A DNA stretch of 64,000 nt from Poseidonibacter parvus (GTDB lineage: Bacteria; Campylobacterota; Campylobacteria; Campylobacterales; Arcobacteraceae), in NCBI RefSeq assembly GCF_001956695.1, contig NZ_CP019070.1:372001-436000 (forward strand), read 5' to 3'. Each line of letters starts with the position of its first letter. The stretch's first letter is position 1. Made by a program: the position numbers and the translations under genes. Of this stretch, positions 29,024-38,008 are shown one piece after another. Under the pieces are notes generated by a model. It was not told where the DNA came from and did no database searches. It worked only from the letters and a program-made list of their open reading frames with translations.

Positions 29024-29549
29024 AAAATGTGCTTTTACTCTTTGGTGTTTCTAAAAATTCTATATGCGAAACTTTTACATTTAATTTATTCATTTTCTTT
29101 TGTACAATTCTTAAAAACCAAGCTGATAAATTTTCACTTGTTGGTACAAAATCAACAATAATATAACCTTCGTAAAGTTCTTTTAAATGTATGGCTTCAT
29201 TTGAAAACTTATTTAAATCTATTATTGAATAGCCTTCTTCAAAAAATATTAATTCTTTTTTTGAAACATTTGGTATTAAGGTTTCAAATAAAGGATCATT
29301 AATATCTAAAATAAATTTATGATCAAGTACATCATCAATAAAAACTTTAAACCAATTTAAATGCTTAAAATCAGTTACCATTCCATCTTTTAATTCTTCT
29401 GCTTCAAGGTAAACTAGAATTTTCCCTTGATGACCATGTAAGTGTCTACATTTCAAACACCCATCTAGTGAAAATTCTGTGTTTAAAGTTTGTGACCAAA
29501 CTCTATGTCCATAACAAAAATCAAACTCTTTTGATATTTTCCAATGCAT
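29016..29549 (-). CDS. queD: 6-carboxy-5,6,7,8-tetrahydropterin synthase QueD
   Basis: A 177-residue T-fold enzyme that makes 6-carboxytetrahydropterin from 7,8-dihydroneopterin triphosphate. Zn ligands are seen in CYGHRVW (His15) and RHLHGHQG, with a Cys just before (CLKCRHLHGH) as expected for the catalytic Cys. DGMVTDFKHLN and LDHKFILD follow in the usual order. It is longer than the E. coli protein (about 120), with an insertion in the C-terminal half. It is two bases from queC. Confidence 0.92.
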   Translation of the reverse strand: MHWKISKEFDFCYGHRVWSQTLNTEFSLDGCLKCRHLHGHQGKILVYLEAEELKDGMVTDFKHLNWFKVFIDDVLDHKFILDINDPLFETLIPNVSKKELIFFEEGYSIIDLNKFSNEAIHLKELYEGYIIVDFVPTSENLSAWFLRIVQKKMNKLNVKVSHIEFLETPKSKSTFYA

Positions 29550-29551
29550 CT

Positions 29552-30241
29552 TTATACTTTGTAAGGAATTGGGTCTTTTGCATTTGCAAGTTTAAACCCA
29601 TTTAATCTAAGTCTACAAGAATCACATACACCACAGGCTTTTTCACTTTCTTTATAACATGACCATGTGTGCTCTAAAGGAACATTTAATTCTTTTGCAT
29701 GTTGAACAATCTGTTTTTTGCTTAAATGCACTAGAGGTGTTTTTATTTCAATTTTTGTAGTCTCTTTTGTTCCTTGATTAATAGCTTTTGTAATATCAGC
29801 AATAAACTCATCAGTACAATCAGGATAACCTGAACTATCTTCTTGAACAACACCTATATACATAGCACTTGCTTCTTCTTTTTCAGCAATTGCAGCTGTA
29901 ATTGAAAGAAAAATTCCATTTCTAAAAGGCACATAAGTAATTGGAACTCCACTTTCAACTCCATTTACTGGAACATCAATTGTTTCATCCGTTAATGCAC
30001 TTGCTCCAATTTGTGTGAAAAATGGAATATCTATTTCATATTTATTTAAAATTTCTAAATCATTGCAAATATCTCTAAATGCTTTTAATTCTCTTTTTTC
30101 TGTTCTTTGTCCATAATTAAAATGAACAGCAATTATTTCATTACCATCTTTTTTTGCAATATATGATGCAAGTGTAGAGTCCATTCCCCCACTTAAAATA
30201 CATATAGCTTTTTTGCTTTTAGATGTTGTTTGTTTACTCAT
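29552..30241 (-). CDS. queC: 7-cyano-7-deazaguanine synthase QueC
   Basis: A 229-residue ATP-dependent enzyme that turns 7-carboxy-7-deazaguanine into preQ0. The P-loop is CILSGGMDSTLASY (about 13-26). The four-Cys Zn site near the C terminus is CYKESEKACGVCDSC. HFNYGQRTEKREL is also typical. Genes queC, queD and queE form one unit, in pathway-relevant order. The start overlaps the moeA stop by eight bases. Confidence 0.96.
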   Translation of the reverse strand: MSKQTTSKSKKAICILSGGMDSTLASYIAKKDGNEIIAVHFNYGQRTEKRELKAFRDICNDLEILNKYEIDIPFFTQIGASALTDETIDVPVNGVESGVPITYVPFRNGIFLSITAAIAEKEEASAMYIGVVQEDSSGYPDCTDEFIADITKAINQGTKETTKIEIKTPLVHLSKKQIVQHAKELNVPLEHTWSCYKESEKACGVCDSCRLRLNGFKLANAKDPIPYKV

Positions 30242-31454
30242 ATGTTAAAAAGTCCTTTTTATCTTTGCTAAAGAATTTCCAATTTATTGGTAGTATTTTC
30301 ACTTTTGAGTTTTTTCCTAAAAACTCAACTTTTTCATCTAATACTATTATTGAATTACATGAAGATAGAATTGAAACCATACCTGGTGATCTTTTTCTTG
30401 CAAGTGTAAATTCTTGTCCATTAAAATATCCTGGAATAATTGTAATTCTTCCTTTTCGTGTTTTAAAATCTTCACTTATGTTTGTTTCTATATAATTTGG
30501 ATTTATTTCGCTTGAACCTAATAGTTTTTGAATTAATATTTTCCCAAACAGTTCAAAAATTAATGCAGATGCAAGTGGGTTCCCTGGCAGGTTTAAAATA
30601 TATGTGTTATTTATTTTACCAAATATTGTAGGTTTCCCTGGTTTTATCTTAATACCATCAATTAAGGTTTCAAAATCTAATTCATTAAAAGCATCTTTTG
30701 TAAAATCAGCATCACCAACAGATACCCCACCTGAGGTTACTATTAAATCGGCATCAAGTGAATTTAATACTAATTCTTTAATTGCTTCAATACTATCTTT
30801 TGCCTGTCCTATAAATGTAACATCACAACCAAGCTCTTTGGCACGCGCTATAAATGTAGGTGTATTTGAATTATATATTTGATGATCTTGTATTTTTTGG
30901 TAGTGCAATTTTAATTCTTCACCACTTGAAAATACTACGATTTTTGGTTTTTTATAAACTTTTATGTGAGAAATTCCTTGACTTGCAAGAAGTGTAATTT
31001 TTGCAAAATTTATTTCGTCTGCAATATCAATTAACTTCTCACCAGTTTTTATATCTTCACCAATAAATCTAACATGTTGAAATTCTTTAACATTTTCTAA
31101 TATTTTTATTTTGTTATCTATAGTTTTTACATCTTCTTTTGGAATAATAGCTGTTGTATTTAAAGGAACTCTAGCTCCTGTCATTATTTTAATACATGTA
31201 TTTTCTTTTAGAGCAGTTTTATTATCATCACCTGCAAAAATTGTGTCTATTATTTCAAGTTCATTTTCTTTATTATTGTATATTATTGCATAGCCATCCA
31301 TTGCAGAATTGTCAAATTTAGGTAAAGAAGAACTTGCTATTACCTCTTGCGCACAAATTCTATTAACAGCATCTTCAATTGGTATGATTTCATATTTTAA
31401 AGTTGTTTTGATATTTGAAATAATATTTATTGCATCATTAACACTAATAGCCAT
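30234..31454 (-). CDS. moeA: Molybdopterin molybdenumtransferase MoeA
   Basis: A 406-residue enzyme that inserts molybdate into adenylylated molybdopterin. Motifs: SSLPKFDNSAMDGYAI near residue 40, the FIGEDIKTGEKL region, VTSGGVSVGDADF near 240, and IFGKINNTYILNLPGNPLAS near 285. Molybdopterin enzymes such as formate dehydrogenase and nitrate reductase are common in this group. It heads the moeA-queC-queD-queE unit, a link that seems positional rather than metabolic. Confidence 0.95.
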   Translation of the reverse strand: MAISVNDAINIISNIKTTLKYEIIPIEDAVNRICAQEVIASSSLPKFDNSAMDGYAIIYNNKENELEIIDTIFAGDDNKTALKENTCIKIMTGARVPLNTTAIIPKEDVKTIDNKIKILENVKEFQHVRFIGEDIKTGEKLIDIADEINFAKITLLASQGISHIKVYKKPKIVVFSSGEELKLHYQKIQDHQIYNSNTPTFIARAKELGCDVTFIGQAKDSIEAIKELVLNSLDADLIVTSGGVSVGDADFTKDAFNELDFETLIDGIKIKPGKPTIFGKINNTYILNLPGNPLASALIFELFGKILIQKLLGSSEINPNYIETNISEDFKTRKGRITIIPGYFNGQEFTLARKRSPGMVSILSSCNSIIVLDEKVEFLGKNSKVKILPINWKFFSKDKKDFLTYE

Positions 31455-31499
31455 TTTATTCCTTTTTTTAATTAAGATAAAAACTTATGACAAGTTAGC

Positions 31500-31505
31500 T
31501 ATAAT
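31500..31505 (+). promoter_or_regulatory. -10 box for the membrane protein-rsmE pair
   Basis: TATAAT 32 bases before the ATG at 31538 in the spacer divergent from moeA. Confidence 0.45.
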
Positions 31506-31537
31506 AGCGAAAAATTTTAAAAGTGAGATAAACAATA

Positions 31538-31942
31538 ATGGAATTAATGCAAAGTGCAATCGATACACACGTCTATGTAATATACTTTTTTTTAGCAGTT
31601 ATGCTATTTAATTTGTATTCAGTACTAACACAAACAGAGTTTATAAAATTAGCTAAAAGATTAAAAGCAATGACGCCTTTATATCATTTAACAAATGCTA
31701 TTGTAATTTATACTGGAACAATTGTTGCTTTTTATGCTCAAGTTATGAGTATTACAATATTTTTAATGATACCAGCTTCTATTTTTTTACTAGTAATTGA
31801 AATTAAAAGATATAAGAAAATGAGAGTTATTAAGTTTGCTGATGTAGAAGCTCAACAAGAGTTTTATAAATATGCAAAAAAAATCTATATTATAGAGATT
31901 TCTGTAATAGTCTCTATTTACCTTATAAGTAAAGTATTTTAA
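31538..31942 (+). CDS. Small integral membrane protein, function unknown
   Basis: A 134-residue protein with about four hydrophobic segments: 10-30, 48-66, 68-88 and 115-133. Charged loops lie between them, such as KLAKRLKAM and KRYKKMRVIKF. I recognise no catalytic motif. The stop overlaps the rsmE start by one base, so they are co-translated. Similar short membrane proteins occur across Campylobacterota as far as I recall, but no role is assigned. Confidence 0.75.
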   Translation: MELMQSAIDTHVYVIYFFLAVMLFNLYSVLTQTEFIKLAKRLKAMTPLYHLTNAIVIYTGTIVAFYAQVMSITIFLMIPASIFLLVIEIKRYKKMRVIKFADVEAQQEFYKYAKKIYIIEISVIVSIYLISKVF

Positions 31943-32613
31943 TGCAATTCACTTATGATATTAATTGCGGAAATGAATTCTTAGAAATAAGTGATGATAC
32001 ATATAAATATTTAATAAAAGCAAGAAGGCACAAAATTAATGATGAAATATATTTTAGAAATTTAAAGAATGATTTGCTTTATTTATATAAGCTAAGTTCA
32101 ATAAATAGAAGAAGTGCTAGTTTTAATTTAATTTCAAGTGAAGAAAAAATAGTAAGAAATGAAAATAGTTTACATTTAATTTGGTGTTTAGTTGATCCTA
32201 AAACAATTGAGAAGTATTTAGCTTCTTTAAATGAATTAGGAGTTGAAAAAATTACTTTTGTTTATTGTGAATATTCACAAAAGAATTTTAAATTAAATTT
32301 TGAGAAGTTAGAAAAAATATTAATTAATTCTTCTTCTCAATGTGGAAGATCAGATATTATAAAATTAGATTTTTGTAATTCATTAGAAGAAGTTATGAAA
32401 GAAAATGAGAATGTTTATTTCTTGGATTTTTCAGATATTTCAATTGATGATAAAAAAGAAGATATTAAAACTTTAGTTATTGGTTGTGAAGGTGGCTTCT
32501 CAAAAGATGAAAGATTGACTTTTAACAAAGAGAAGATAGTTGGTTTTAAATCAAATATAATATTAAGAAGTGAAACAGCAATATTAAGTGCAGCATCTAA
32601 AATATTAATATAA
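31942..32613 (+). CDS. rsmE: 16S rRNA m3U1498 methyltransferase RsmE
   Basis: A 223-residue SPOUT-family methyltransferase. It has an N-terminal PUA-like domain and a C-terminal trefoil-knot domain with LVIGCEGGFSKDERLTF (about 172-188) and LRSETAILSAASKIL (about 208-222). RsmE methylates U1498 of 16S rRNA at N3. It is somewhat short (family about 240). A strong terminator follows. Confidence 0.92.
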   Translation: MQFTYDINCGNEFLEISDDTYKYLIKARRHKINDEIYFRNLKNDLLYLYKLSSINRRSASFNLISSEEKIVRNENSLHLIWCLVDPKTIEKYLASLNELGVEKITFVYCEYSQKNFKLNFEKLEKILINSSSQCGRSDIIKLDFCNSLEEVMKENENVYFLDFSDISIDDKKEDIKTLVIGCEGGFSKDERLTFNKEKIVGFKSNIILRSETAILSAASKILI

Positions 32614-32640
32614 ATATTTATAGTTTTTAAAGTAAAAAAA

Positions 32641-32667
32641 AGGCCTAGAAGTAAAACTTCTAGGCCT
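32641..32667. terminator. Bidirectional terminator between rsmE and petC
   Basis: Perfect 12-bp stem AGGCCTAGAAGT (32641-32652), loop AAA, ACTTCTAGGCCT (32656-32667), with an A-run on the left and T5 on the right. Confidence 0.93.
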
Positions 32668-32693
32668 TTTTTATTTCCTTATAAAAAGAAGTT

Positions 32694-33578
32694 CTAGTGA
32701 ACTTCTCTCCATTTAGAGTTTTTCCATAAGAATGCAAATATAGCAAAGATTACCATATAAATTAAGAATTTAGGTCCTAATTCAGATCTAGCTTCTTTAC
32801 TTGGATCTCCAATTTCTTCAAGATAAGTTACAACTTGTTCTTGAGATTCTTCAGTTAATCCAACTCTAGGCATTGCAGTACCTTCAAGATGTTTTTGAGG
32901 TAAATTAATGAATGTTTCTAAATATTCATGTCCTCTTGATTTAATGTATTGAGATAAATCAGGTGGTAGTTTACCCATATATGCTTTGATATTTTCATCA
33001 GGTGTAAATGCTGCCATTGTACCTTTTTGCATATCAGCGTATTTGATTGAGTGACATCTTTGACAAGCATCTGTAAATACTTCTTTATTACTCATTTCTT
33101 CTGGAGCAATAGATTTTAAGTATGCTACCATATCAGCAATTTCTTGTGGTTGCATCCAATCATAACCAGGCATTGGATGAGCACGTCCATCAACAAATTT
33201 ATGAGAAACATCAGAAGCTTTTGCAGGGTTTTTAATAAATGCAGCTAAATAAGCAGCATCATATAATTTTCCTGCACTTCCTAAATCAGGAGGTGTAACA
33301 CCGTAAGCTGCTGCTGAACTTGCATTATCCATAATCTCAGGGAAACCTTTAGATTTAATAGAGTGACAAGCAGTACAGTTTGCAGTAACTAATGCTTCAC
33401 CTGCTGTTGCATTACCTTCTAATGAAGTAACATCAGCAACGTCTTTTTGTACATCTTCAAATTTAAAATCTGCAGGTGCAACATGTGGGTGCATTTGAGA
33501 GTGAGCAAATGGCTCAACTCCCCAGTATGTAATAAGCGTTAAAGCTACTACTACTGCTAGTATTTTTAATTCTCTCAT
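32694..33578 (-). CDS. petC: Cytochrome bc1 complex di-haem cytochrome c subunit
   Basis: A 294-residue protein with two haem sites: CTACH (C68, C71, H72) and CQRCH (C172, C175, H176). An N-terminal hydrophobic segment (about 5-20) and a C-terminal one (about 271-285, FLIYMVIFAIFAFLW) anchor it to the inner membrane. The di-haem form is characteristic of Campylobacterota, unlike the single haem c1 of other proteobacteria. It passes electrons from the Rieske protein to periplasmic cytochromes and oxidases. It overlaps petB by one base. Confidence 0.95.
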   Translation of the reverse strand: MRELKILAVVVALTLITYWGVEPFAHSQMHPHVAPADFKFEDVQKDVADVTSLEGNATAGEALVTANCTACHSIKSKGFPEIMDNASSAAAYGVTPPDLGSAGKLYDAAYLAAFIKNPAKASDVSHKFVDGRAHPMPGYDWMQPQEIADMVAYLKSIAPEEMSNKEVFTDACQRCHSIKYADMQKGTMAAFTPDENIKAYMGKLPPDLSQYIKSRGHEYLETFINLPQKHLEGTAMPRVGLTEESQEQVVTYLEEIGDPSKEARSELGPKFLIYMVIFAIFAFLWKNSKWREVH

Positions 33579-34828
33579 TATAATGCTCCCCTTTTCTTAG
33601 CGTCTATTTTTGTAACAATTGGTAGTACTAAGAACATAATAATAAATAATGTTGCTGCAAAGAAACCAACCCATGCATTTACACCTGTTGGTGGTAATTT
33701 ACCATAAACAGTAAGTACAATTAAATCTGCCATTAATATCCAGAACCAAATAAAGAACACAGGTCTTTTGTGTGCTGGTAAAATTGCAGGATCTCTATCT
33801 AACCATGGTAATACTAAGAAAATAACGTTTGCAAATGCAAATGCAATTAATCCAATATCAAAGGCTTTAAATCCAGCAATATCAAAGAAGAAACCTCTTA
33901 ATACTTCATACGACCATAAGAAATACCACTCAGGATAAATGTGAGCAGGTGTTACCATATTATCAGCAGGATCAAAGTTAACTGGATCCATTGCAAAGTT
34001 ATAATGGAAGAATACTAAATAGAAGTAGAATATTAAGAAAATACCTAATACAGCTAAATCTTTAGAAATAAATACAGGCCAGAAAGGAATAACTTTTGAC
34101 TCTTTTTTATTTCCAGCTAAATATTTTTCAGCTTCTTCATCAAAATCAAATTCATCAGAAGTTTGGTTGTTAACGTGAGGAATTCTTAATGTATAGAAGT
34201 GTAATCCAATAATACCCATAATAGTAATAGGTAATAAGAATACGTGTAACATGAAGAATCTAGTTAATGTAGCATCGGCCACATTAAAATCACCTCTAAT
34301 CCAAATAACTAAAGCATCACCAATTACAGGAACTCCACCAAATAAGTTTGTAATAACCATAGCAGCCCAGTAAGACATTTGTCCCCATGGTAACATATAT
34401 CCAGAGAATCCAGCAGCAGAGAATGTCATAAATAATAACATACCTGAAATCCAAATCATTTCTCTACCTTGCTTATAAGAACCGTAGTAGATACCTGTAA
34501 ACATGTGAATATAAATAATTAAGAATACAACCGAAGCTGCAACACCATGCATATGTCTAAATAACCAACCAAATGCAACTTCTTGCATAATTGTGTAGTT
34601 AACAGAATCAAATGCTAAACCAATATCTGGTTTGTAATACATCATTAAGAAAATACCAGAAATGATTAAAATACCAAATGTAGTAGCTAATAATACACCC
34701 ATTGCCCATAAGAAGTTAATATCTTTTGGAATCCAATATTCAGTCATCATAACTTTATTGAATGTTGTAGTATTTAACCTTTGGTCTAACCATTCACCAA
34801 CAGAGTTAGCTTTTTCAAATTTTGCCAT
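33578..34828 (-). CDS. petB: Cytochrome bc1 complex cytochrome b subunit
   Basis: A 416-residue polytopic protein with about eight membrane helices and the conserved haem b region FGWLFRHMHGVAASV and SGYMLPWGQMSYWA. PEWYF (AHIYPEWYFLWSYE) marks the quinol oxidation site. It oxidises menaquinol and pumps protons by the Q-cycle. It lies between petA (10-base gap) and petC. Confidence 0.97.
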   Translation of the reverse strand: MAKFEKANSVGEWLDQRLNTTTFNKVMMTEYWIPKDINFLWAMGVLLATTFGILIISGIFLMMYYKPDIGLAFDSVNYTIMQEVAFGWLFRHMHGVAASVVFLIIYIHMFTGIYYGSYKQGREMIWISGMLLFMTFSAAGFSGYMLPWGQMSYWAAMVITNLFGGVPVIGDALVIWIRGDFNVADATLTRFFMLHVFLLPITIMGIIGLHFYTLRIPHVNNQTSDEFDFDEEAEKYLAGNKKESKVIPFWPVFISKDLAVLGIFLIFYFYLVFFHYNFAMDPVNFDPADNMVTPAHIYPEWYFLWSYEVLRGFFFDIAGFKAFDIGLIAFAFANVIFLVLPWLDRDPAILPAHKRPVFFIWFWILMADLIVLTVYGKLPPTGVNAWVGFFAATLFIIMFLVLPIVTKIDAKKRGAL

Positions 34829-34838
34829 TGCTTACTCC

Positions 34839-35339
34839 TTATGCCATCATCGCAGCAGCGATTTTTTTGTATTCAGGACCTTCTTCACCTAAAACGATAG
34901 ATGTTCCTTTTACACTAAACGGTGGTAAATCAAGAGGTCTTGGAGGAGGTCCAAATGTTTGTGTTCCACTAGCATTAAACTCTCCACCATGACATGCACA
35001 TTTCCACATATCTTTCTTCCATGCTGGAATACACCCTAAGTGAGTACATAACCCAATTGCAACAGTAAATCTGTCAGAACCGATTATTAAGTCTCTAGGA
35101 GCTTCTTCCATTTCAGCAGTTTTCTTTAGTAAGAAAATTGGCTTTCCTCTCCATGATACAGTTACAGGATTTCCAGCTTTTAAACTACCAAGTTCTACAT
35201 TTGTAAAACCTCCAGCTAAAACGCTTGGAAGTGGATCCCATGCTTGTTTCATTCCAACAAGTGACGCAGCACCACCTACTGCAGCAACTGCAGCAAATGA
35301 GTAACCAAGAAAATCTCGTCTATTAGTTTGATTAGACAT
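34839..35339 (-). CDS. petA: Rieske iron-sulphur protein of the bc1 complex
   Basis: A 166-residue protein. The N terminus NRRDFLGYSFAAVAAVGG is a twin-arginine signal-anchor. The 2Fe-2S site is complete: C98-T-H100-L-G-C103 and C114-A-C116-H117; C98, H100, C114 and H117 bind the cluster, and C103-C116 form the disulphide. It heads petABC and has a likely promoter about 35 bases upstream. Confidence 0.96.
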   Translation of the reverse strand: MSNQTNRRDFLGYSFAAVAAVGGAASLVGMKQAWDPLPSVLAGGFTNVELGSLKAGNPVTVSWRGKPIFLLKKTAEMEEAPRDLIIGSDRFTVAIGLCTHLGCIPAWKKDMWKCACHGGEFNASGTQTFGPPPRPLDLPPFSVKGTSIVLGEEGPEYKKIAAAMMA

Positions 35340-35374
35340 ATTTGGCTTCCTTTTTTTTAAATTAAAATCCTACA

Positions 35375-35380
35375 ATTATA
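35375..35380 (-). promoter_or_regulatory. -10 box for petABC
   Basis: The complement reads TATAAT within GACAATATAATTGTAG, about 36 bases ahead of the petA start, with AAAAGGAAG between. A repeat GACATAAGTC with partial dyad lies further upstream. Confidence 0.5.
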
Positions 35381-35486
35381 TTGTCTTTTGTCTTAAAATG
35401 AATTGACTTATGTCACGAAATGTTATGTTAATGCTATTATTTGTGAAATTTATACACAAAAGTAAGATAATGTGTAGTATTGTTTA

Positions 35487-35516
35487 TTATTAGAGAGACT
35501 TATGACTCTCTAATAA
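35487..35516 (-). terminator. Hairpin at the thrC stop codon
   Basis: Arms TTATTAGAGAG (35487-35497) and CTCTCTAATAA (35506-35516) with an eight-base loop that contains the thrC stop. No clear T-run follows on the minus strand, so termination would be weak. Confidence 0.5.
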
Positions 35517-36981
35517 ATTTAACAATTTGCGATTCAATATCTTTTTTATCAATAATTGAATCATGATTTATTTTTGAGTTAAATAAATCTTTTATACTTT
35601 GAGGTAAGTTAGCATTATATTTAGAAGATATCTCATCTAATGCCTCTTTGTCCGTATATTTTACATCATTTTGATTTAAAGAGTTAAGAACTGTTGGAGA
35701 AAATTTAGTCCATTCTGCTGTAGAATAAATCACAGTTTTTAAATCTTTTTGTTTTAAATCTTCATATGCTTTTAAACAAGTTGCTGTATGTGGATCCATT
35801 AAATATCCATCGTCCAGAAACTCTTTTATAATTTTTTGACCATAAGCATCATCAGAATTTACAGCTGCAAACTCTTCTTGAAGTTTAAGTGTTTCATTTT
35901 TACTCATTTTAAAGATGTTGTTTTCTTTTAAATCATCTAATAATTCTTTTGTTCTTTGTGCTCCATAAAGTGAATACATAACTCTTTCAATATTTGAAGA
36001 TTTTAAAATATCCATTGCAGGTGATTTTGTAAGTTTTAACTCTTTTCCACGAATATCATAAATACCAGTGTTAATCCATTGTGTTAAAATATTGTTTTCA
36101 TTTGAAGCAACTAAAAATTTCTCAACTGGAACTCCCATTGCTTTTGCATAAAAAGCTCCTAATACATTTCCAAAGTTTCCTGAAGGTACTACTAGGTATA
36201 TTTTTTCACCCATTTTGATTTCTTGTTGTTTAAGAAGTTGAATATATGACCAGAAATGATAAATAATTTGGAAAATAATTCTTCCAAAGTTTACAGAGTT
36301 TGCTGCACTTAATTTAATTCCATCATTTTGTAATTCATCTTTAAAACTTTGTGATGCTAGAAGATTTTTCAAAGCTGTTTGTGCATCATCAAAGTTTCCT
36401 TTGATTCCAATTACTTTTAAGTTTTTTCCATCTTCACAAACCATTTGTAATCTTTGAACATCAGAAGTTCCTCCATCTGGATAAAGACAAGCTACTTGTA
36501 TATTTTCTTTATTTTTAAAAGTATTAAGTGCAGCTGGTCCAGTGTCACCTGAAGTTGCCGCAAGAATTAAATAGTTTTCATTTCTTTTTTTAGCAATTGA
36601 GCTTAAAATTGAACCAAAAGGTTGAAGTGCCATATCTTTAAAAGCCCTTGTTGGACCATGATATTGTTCATGAACAAATAAATCATCTTTTACACGTACA
36701 ACTGGACATGGGTTTGAAGCATCATCAAAATTATCATACAAATCAAGTGCTTTATTTATCTCATTTTCATCAATATCAATTTGGAAAGCTTTTAAAATAT
36801 CATAAGCTAATTCTTTATAACTTTTATCTACATGATTTTGTAAAAAGTTTTCTTCTAAAGTTGGTAACTCTTTTGGAACATACAATCCTCCAAAAGAAGC
36901 ACTTGGATTTAAAATAGCTTCACTAAATGGAACTTCTGTAGGTTTAATTCCATCATTTCCTCTTGTTTCAATAAAATTCAT
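35500..36981 (-). CDS. thrC: Threonine synthase
   Basis: A 493-residue PLP enzyme that turns O-phosphohomoserine (the ThrB product) into threonine. The PLP lysine is in HGPTRAFKDMAL (about residue 118). LAATSGDTGPAAL, the phosphate loop VPSGNFGNVLGA and DPHTATCLKAYE are present. It is the long form found in Gram-negative bacteria. It follows argB after nine bases, so they likely share a transcript. Confidence 0.97.
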   Translation of the reverse strand: MNFIETRGNDGIKPTEVPFSEAILNPSASFGGLYVPKELPTLEENFLQNHVDKSYKELAYDILKAFQIDIDENEINKALDLYDNFDDASNPCPVVRVKDDLFVHEQYHGPTRAFKDMALQPFGSILSSIAKKRNENYLILAATSGDTGPAALNTFKNKENIQVACLYPDGGTSDVQRLQMVCEDGKNLKVIGIKGNFDDAQTALKNLLASQSFKDELQNDGIKLSAANSVNFGRIIFQIIYHFWSYIQLLKQQEIKMGEKIYLVVPSGNFGNVLGAFYAKAMGVPVEKFLVASNENNILTQWINTGIYDIRGKELKLTKSPAMDILKSSNIERVMYSLYGAQRTKELLDDLKENNIFKMSKNETLKLQEEFAAVNSDDAYGQKIIKEFLDDGYLMDPHTATCLKAYEDLKQKDLKTVIYSTAEWTKFSPTVLNSLNQNDVKYTDKEALDEISSKYNANLPQSIKDLFNSKINHDSIIDKKDIESQIVKFIRES

Positions 36982-36990
36982 AATAATTCC

Positions 36991-37896
36991 TTAGTCATTT
37001 TCATTTAATAATTTTTCAATATCAATCCCATTATTAGGGTTATCTCTTCTTAAGAACTGTGTACCAATTCCATCTTTTGTAAATAGTTCAAGTAAAATCG
37101 AATGCTCAACTCTACCATCAATTATATGTGCTTTATTTACACCATCATGAATAGTTTCAATACATGAATCAACTTTAGGAATCATTCCACCTGCAATTGT
37201 TCCATCAGCTTTATAAGCTTCAACTTGTTCTTTATCTAAAGTTGTTAAATGAACACCAGCTTTATCTAACACTCCAATAATATCTGTAAGAAATAGTACT
37301 TTTTGAGCTCCAAGTGCAACAGCAACTTTTGATGCTGCAAAATCCGCATTAATATTAAATCCTGGATGATTTGGTTCTGCACTATCTGCAATTGGTGCAA
37401 TTACAGGAATAAAACCTTCTTTAATTAAATTATTGATTAAATCTCCATTTATTTCAGTGATTTCACCTGTGTAACCAAATTTTCCACCATCTTTTGGACG
37501 TGCTTTGATAATTGCAGAATCTTTTCCTGAGATACCAATAGCTTTTGCACCATGATGATTAAGAAGTGAGGTAATGTTTTTATTGATTTCACCAGAAAGT
37601 ACCATTTCAACAACTCTCATTGTCTCTTTTGAAGTAACTCTATGACCATCTATAAATTCAGATTTTATTTCAAGTTTTTCTAATAACTCAGAAATTCTTG
37701 CTCCTCCACCATGAACAATAACTGGATTAATACCAAGTAATGAAAGAAGAACAATATCTTGAGCAAATTTTTCTTGTAATTCAGGACTTGTTTGTGCTGA
37801 ACCACCATATTTAATTACAATAGTCTTGCTATTGAATTTTTTTATATAAGGAATGGCATCAAGTAGGGTTTGTACTTTTTGATGTTTATCTTGCAT
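36991..37896 (-). CDS. argB: Acetylglutamate kinase
   Basis: A 301-residue amino-acid kinase that phosphorylates N-acetylglutamate in arginine synthesis. Motifs: VIKYGGSAQTSPELQEKFAQ near residue 27, PVIVHGGGARISELLE near 58, GFNINADFAASKVAVALGA near 195, and GGMIPKVDSC near 235. The N-terminal helix (DKHQKVQTLLDAIPYIKKF) is that of the arginine-sensitive hexameric type. It heads argB-thrC. Confidence 0.97.
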   Translation of the reverse strand: MQDKHQKVQTLLDAIPYIKKFNSKTIVIKYGGSAQTSPELQEKFAQDIVLLSLLGINPVIVHGGGARISELLEKLEIKSEFIDGHRVTSKETMRVVEMVLSGEINKNITSLLNHHGAKAIGISGKDSAIIKARPKDGGKFGYTGEITEINGDLINNLIKEGFIPVIAPIADSAEPNHPGFNINADFAASKVAVALGAQKVLFLTDIIGVLDKAGVHLTTLDKEQVEAYKADGTIAGGMIPKVDSCIETIHDGVNKAHIIDGRVEHSILLELFTKDGIGTQFLRRDNPNNGIDIEKLLNEND

Positions 37897-37980
37897 AATA
37901 TTTCCTATGATTATTTTTAAAGGTAATGATTATATCTAAATCTATCTTAATGAGAAAAAGTAGCTTTTTAATAATACACT

Positions 37981-37986
37981 TATAAT
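37981..37986 (+). promoter_or_regulatory. -10 box for addA
   Basis: TATAAT 22 bases before the ATG at 38009. No obvious Shine-Dalgarno lies in the short leader, which may mean weak translation. Confidence 0.35.
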
Positions 37987-38008
37987 TTTTACTGTTGTAT
38001 TATTCACT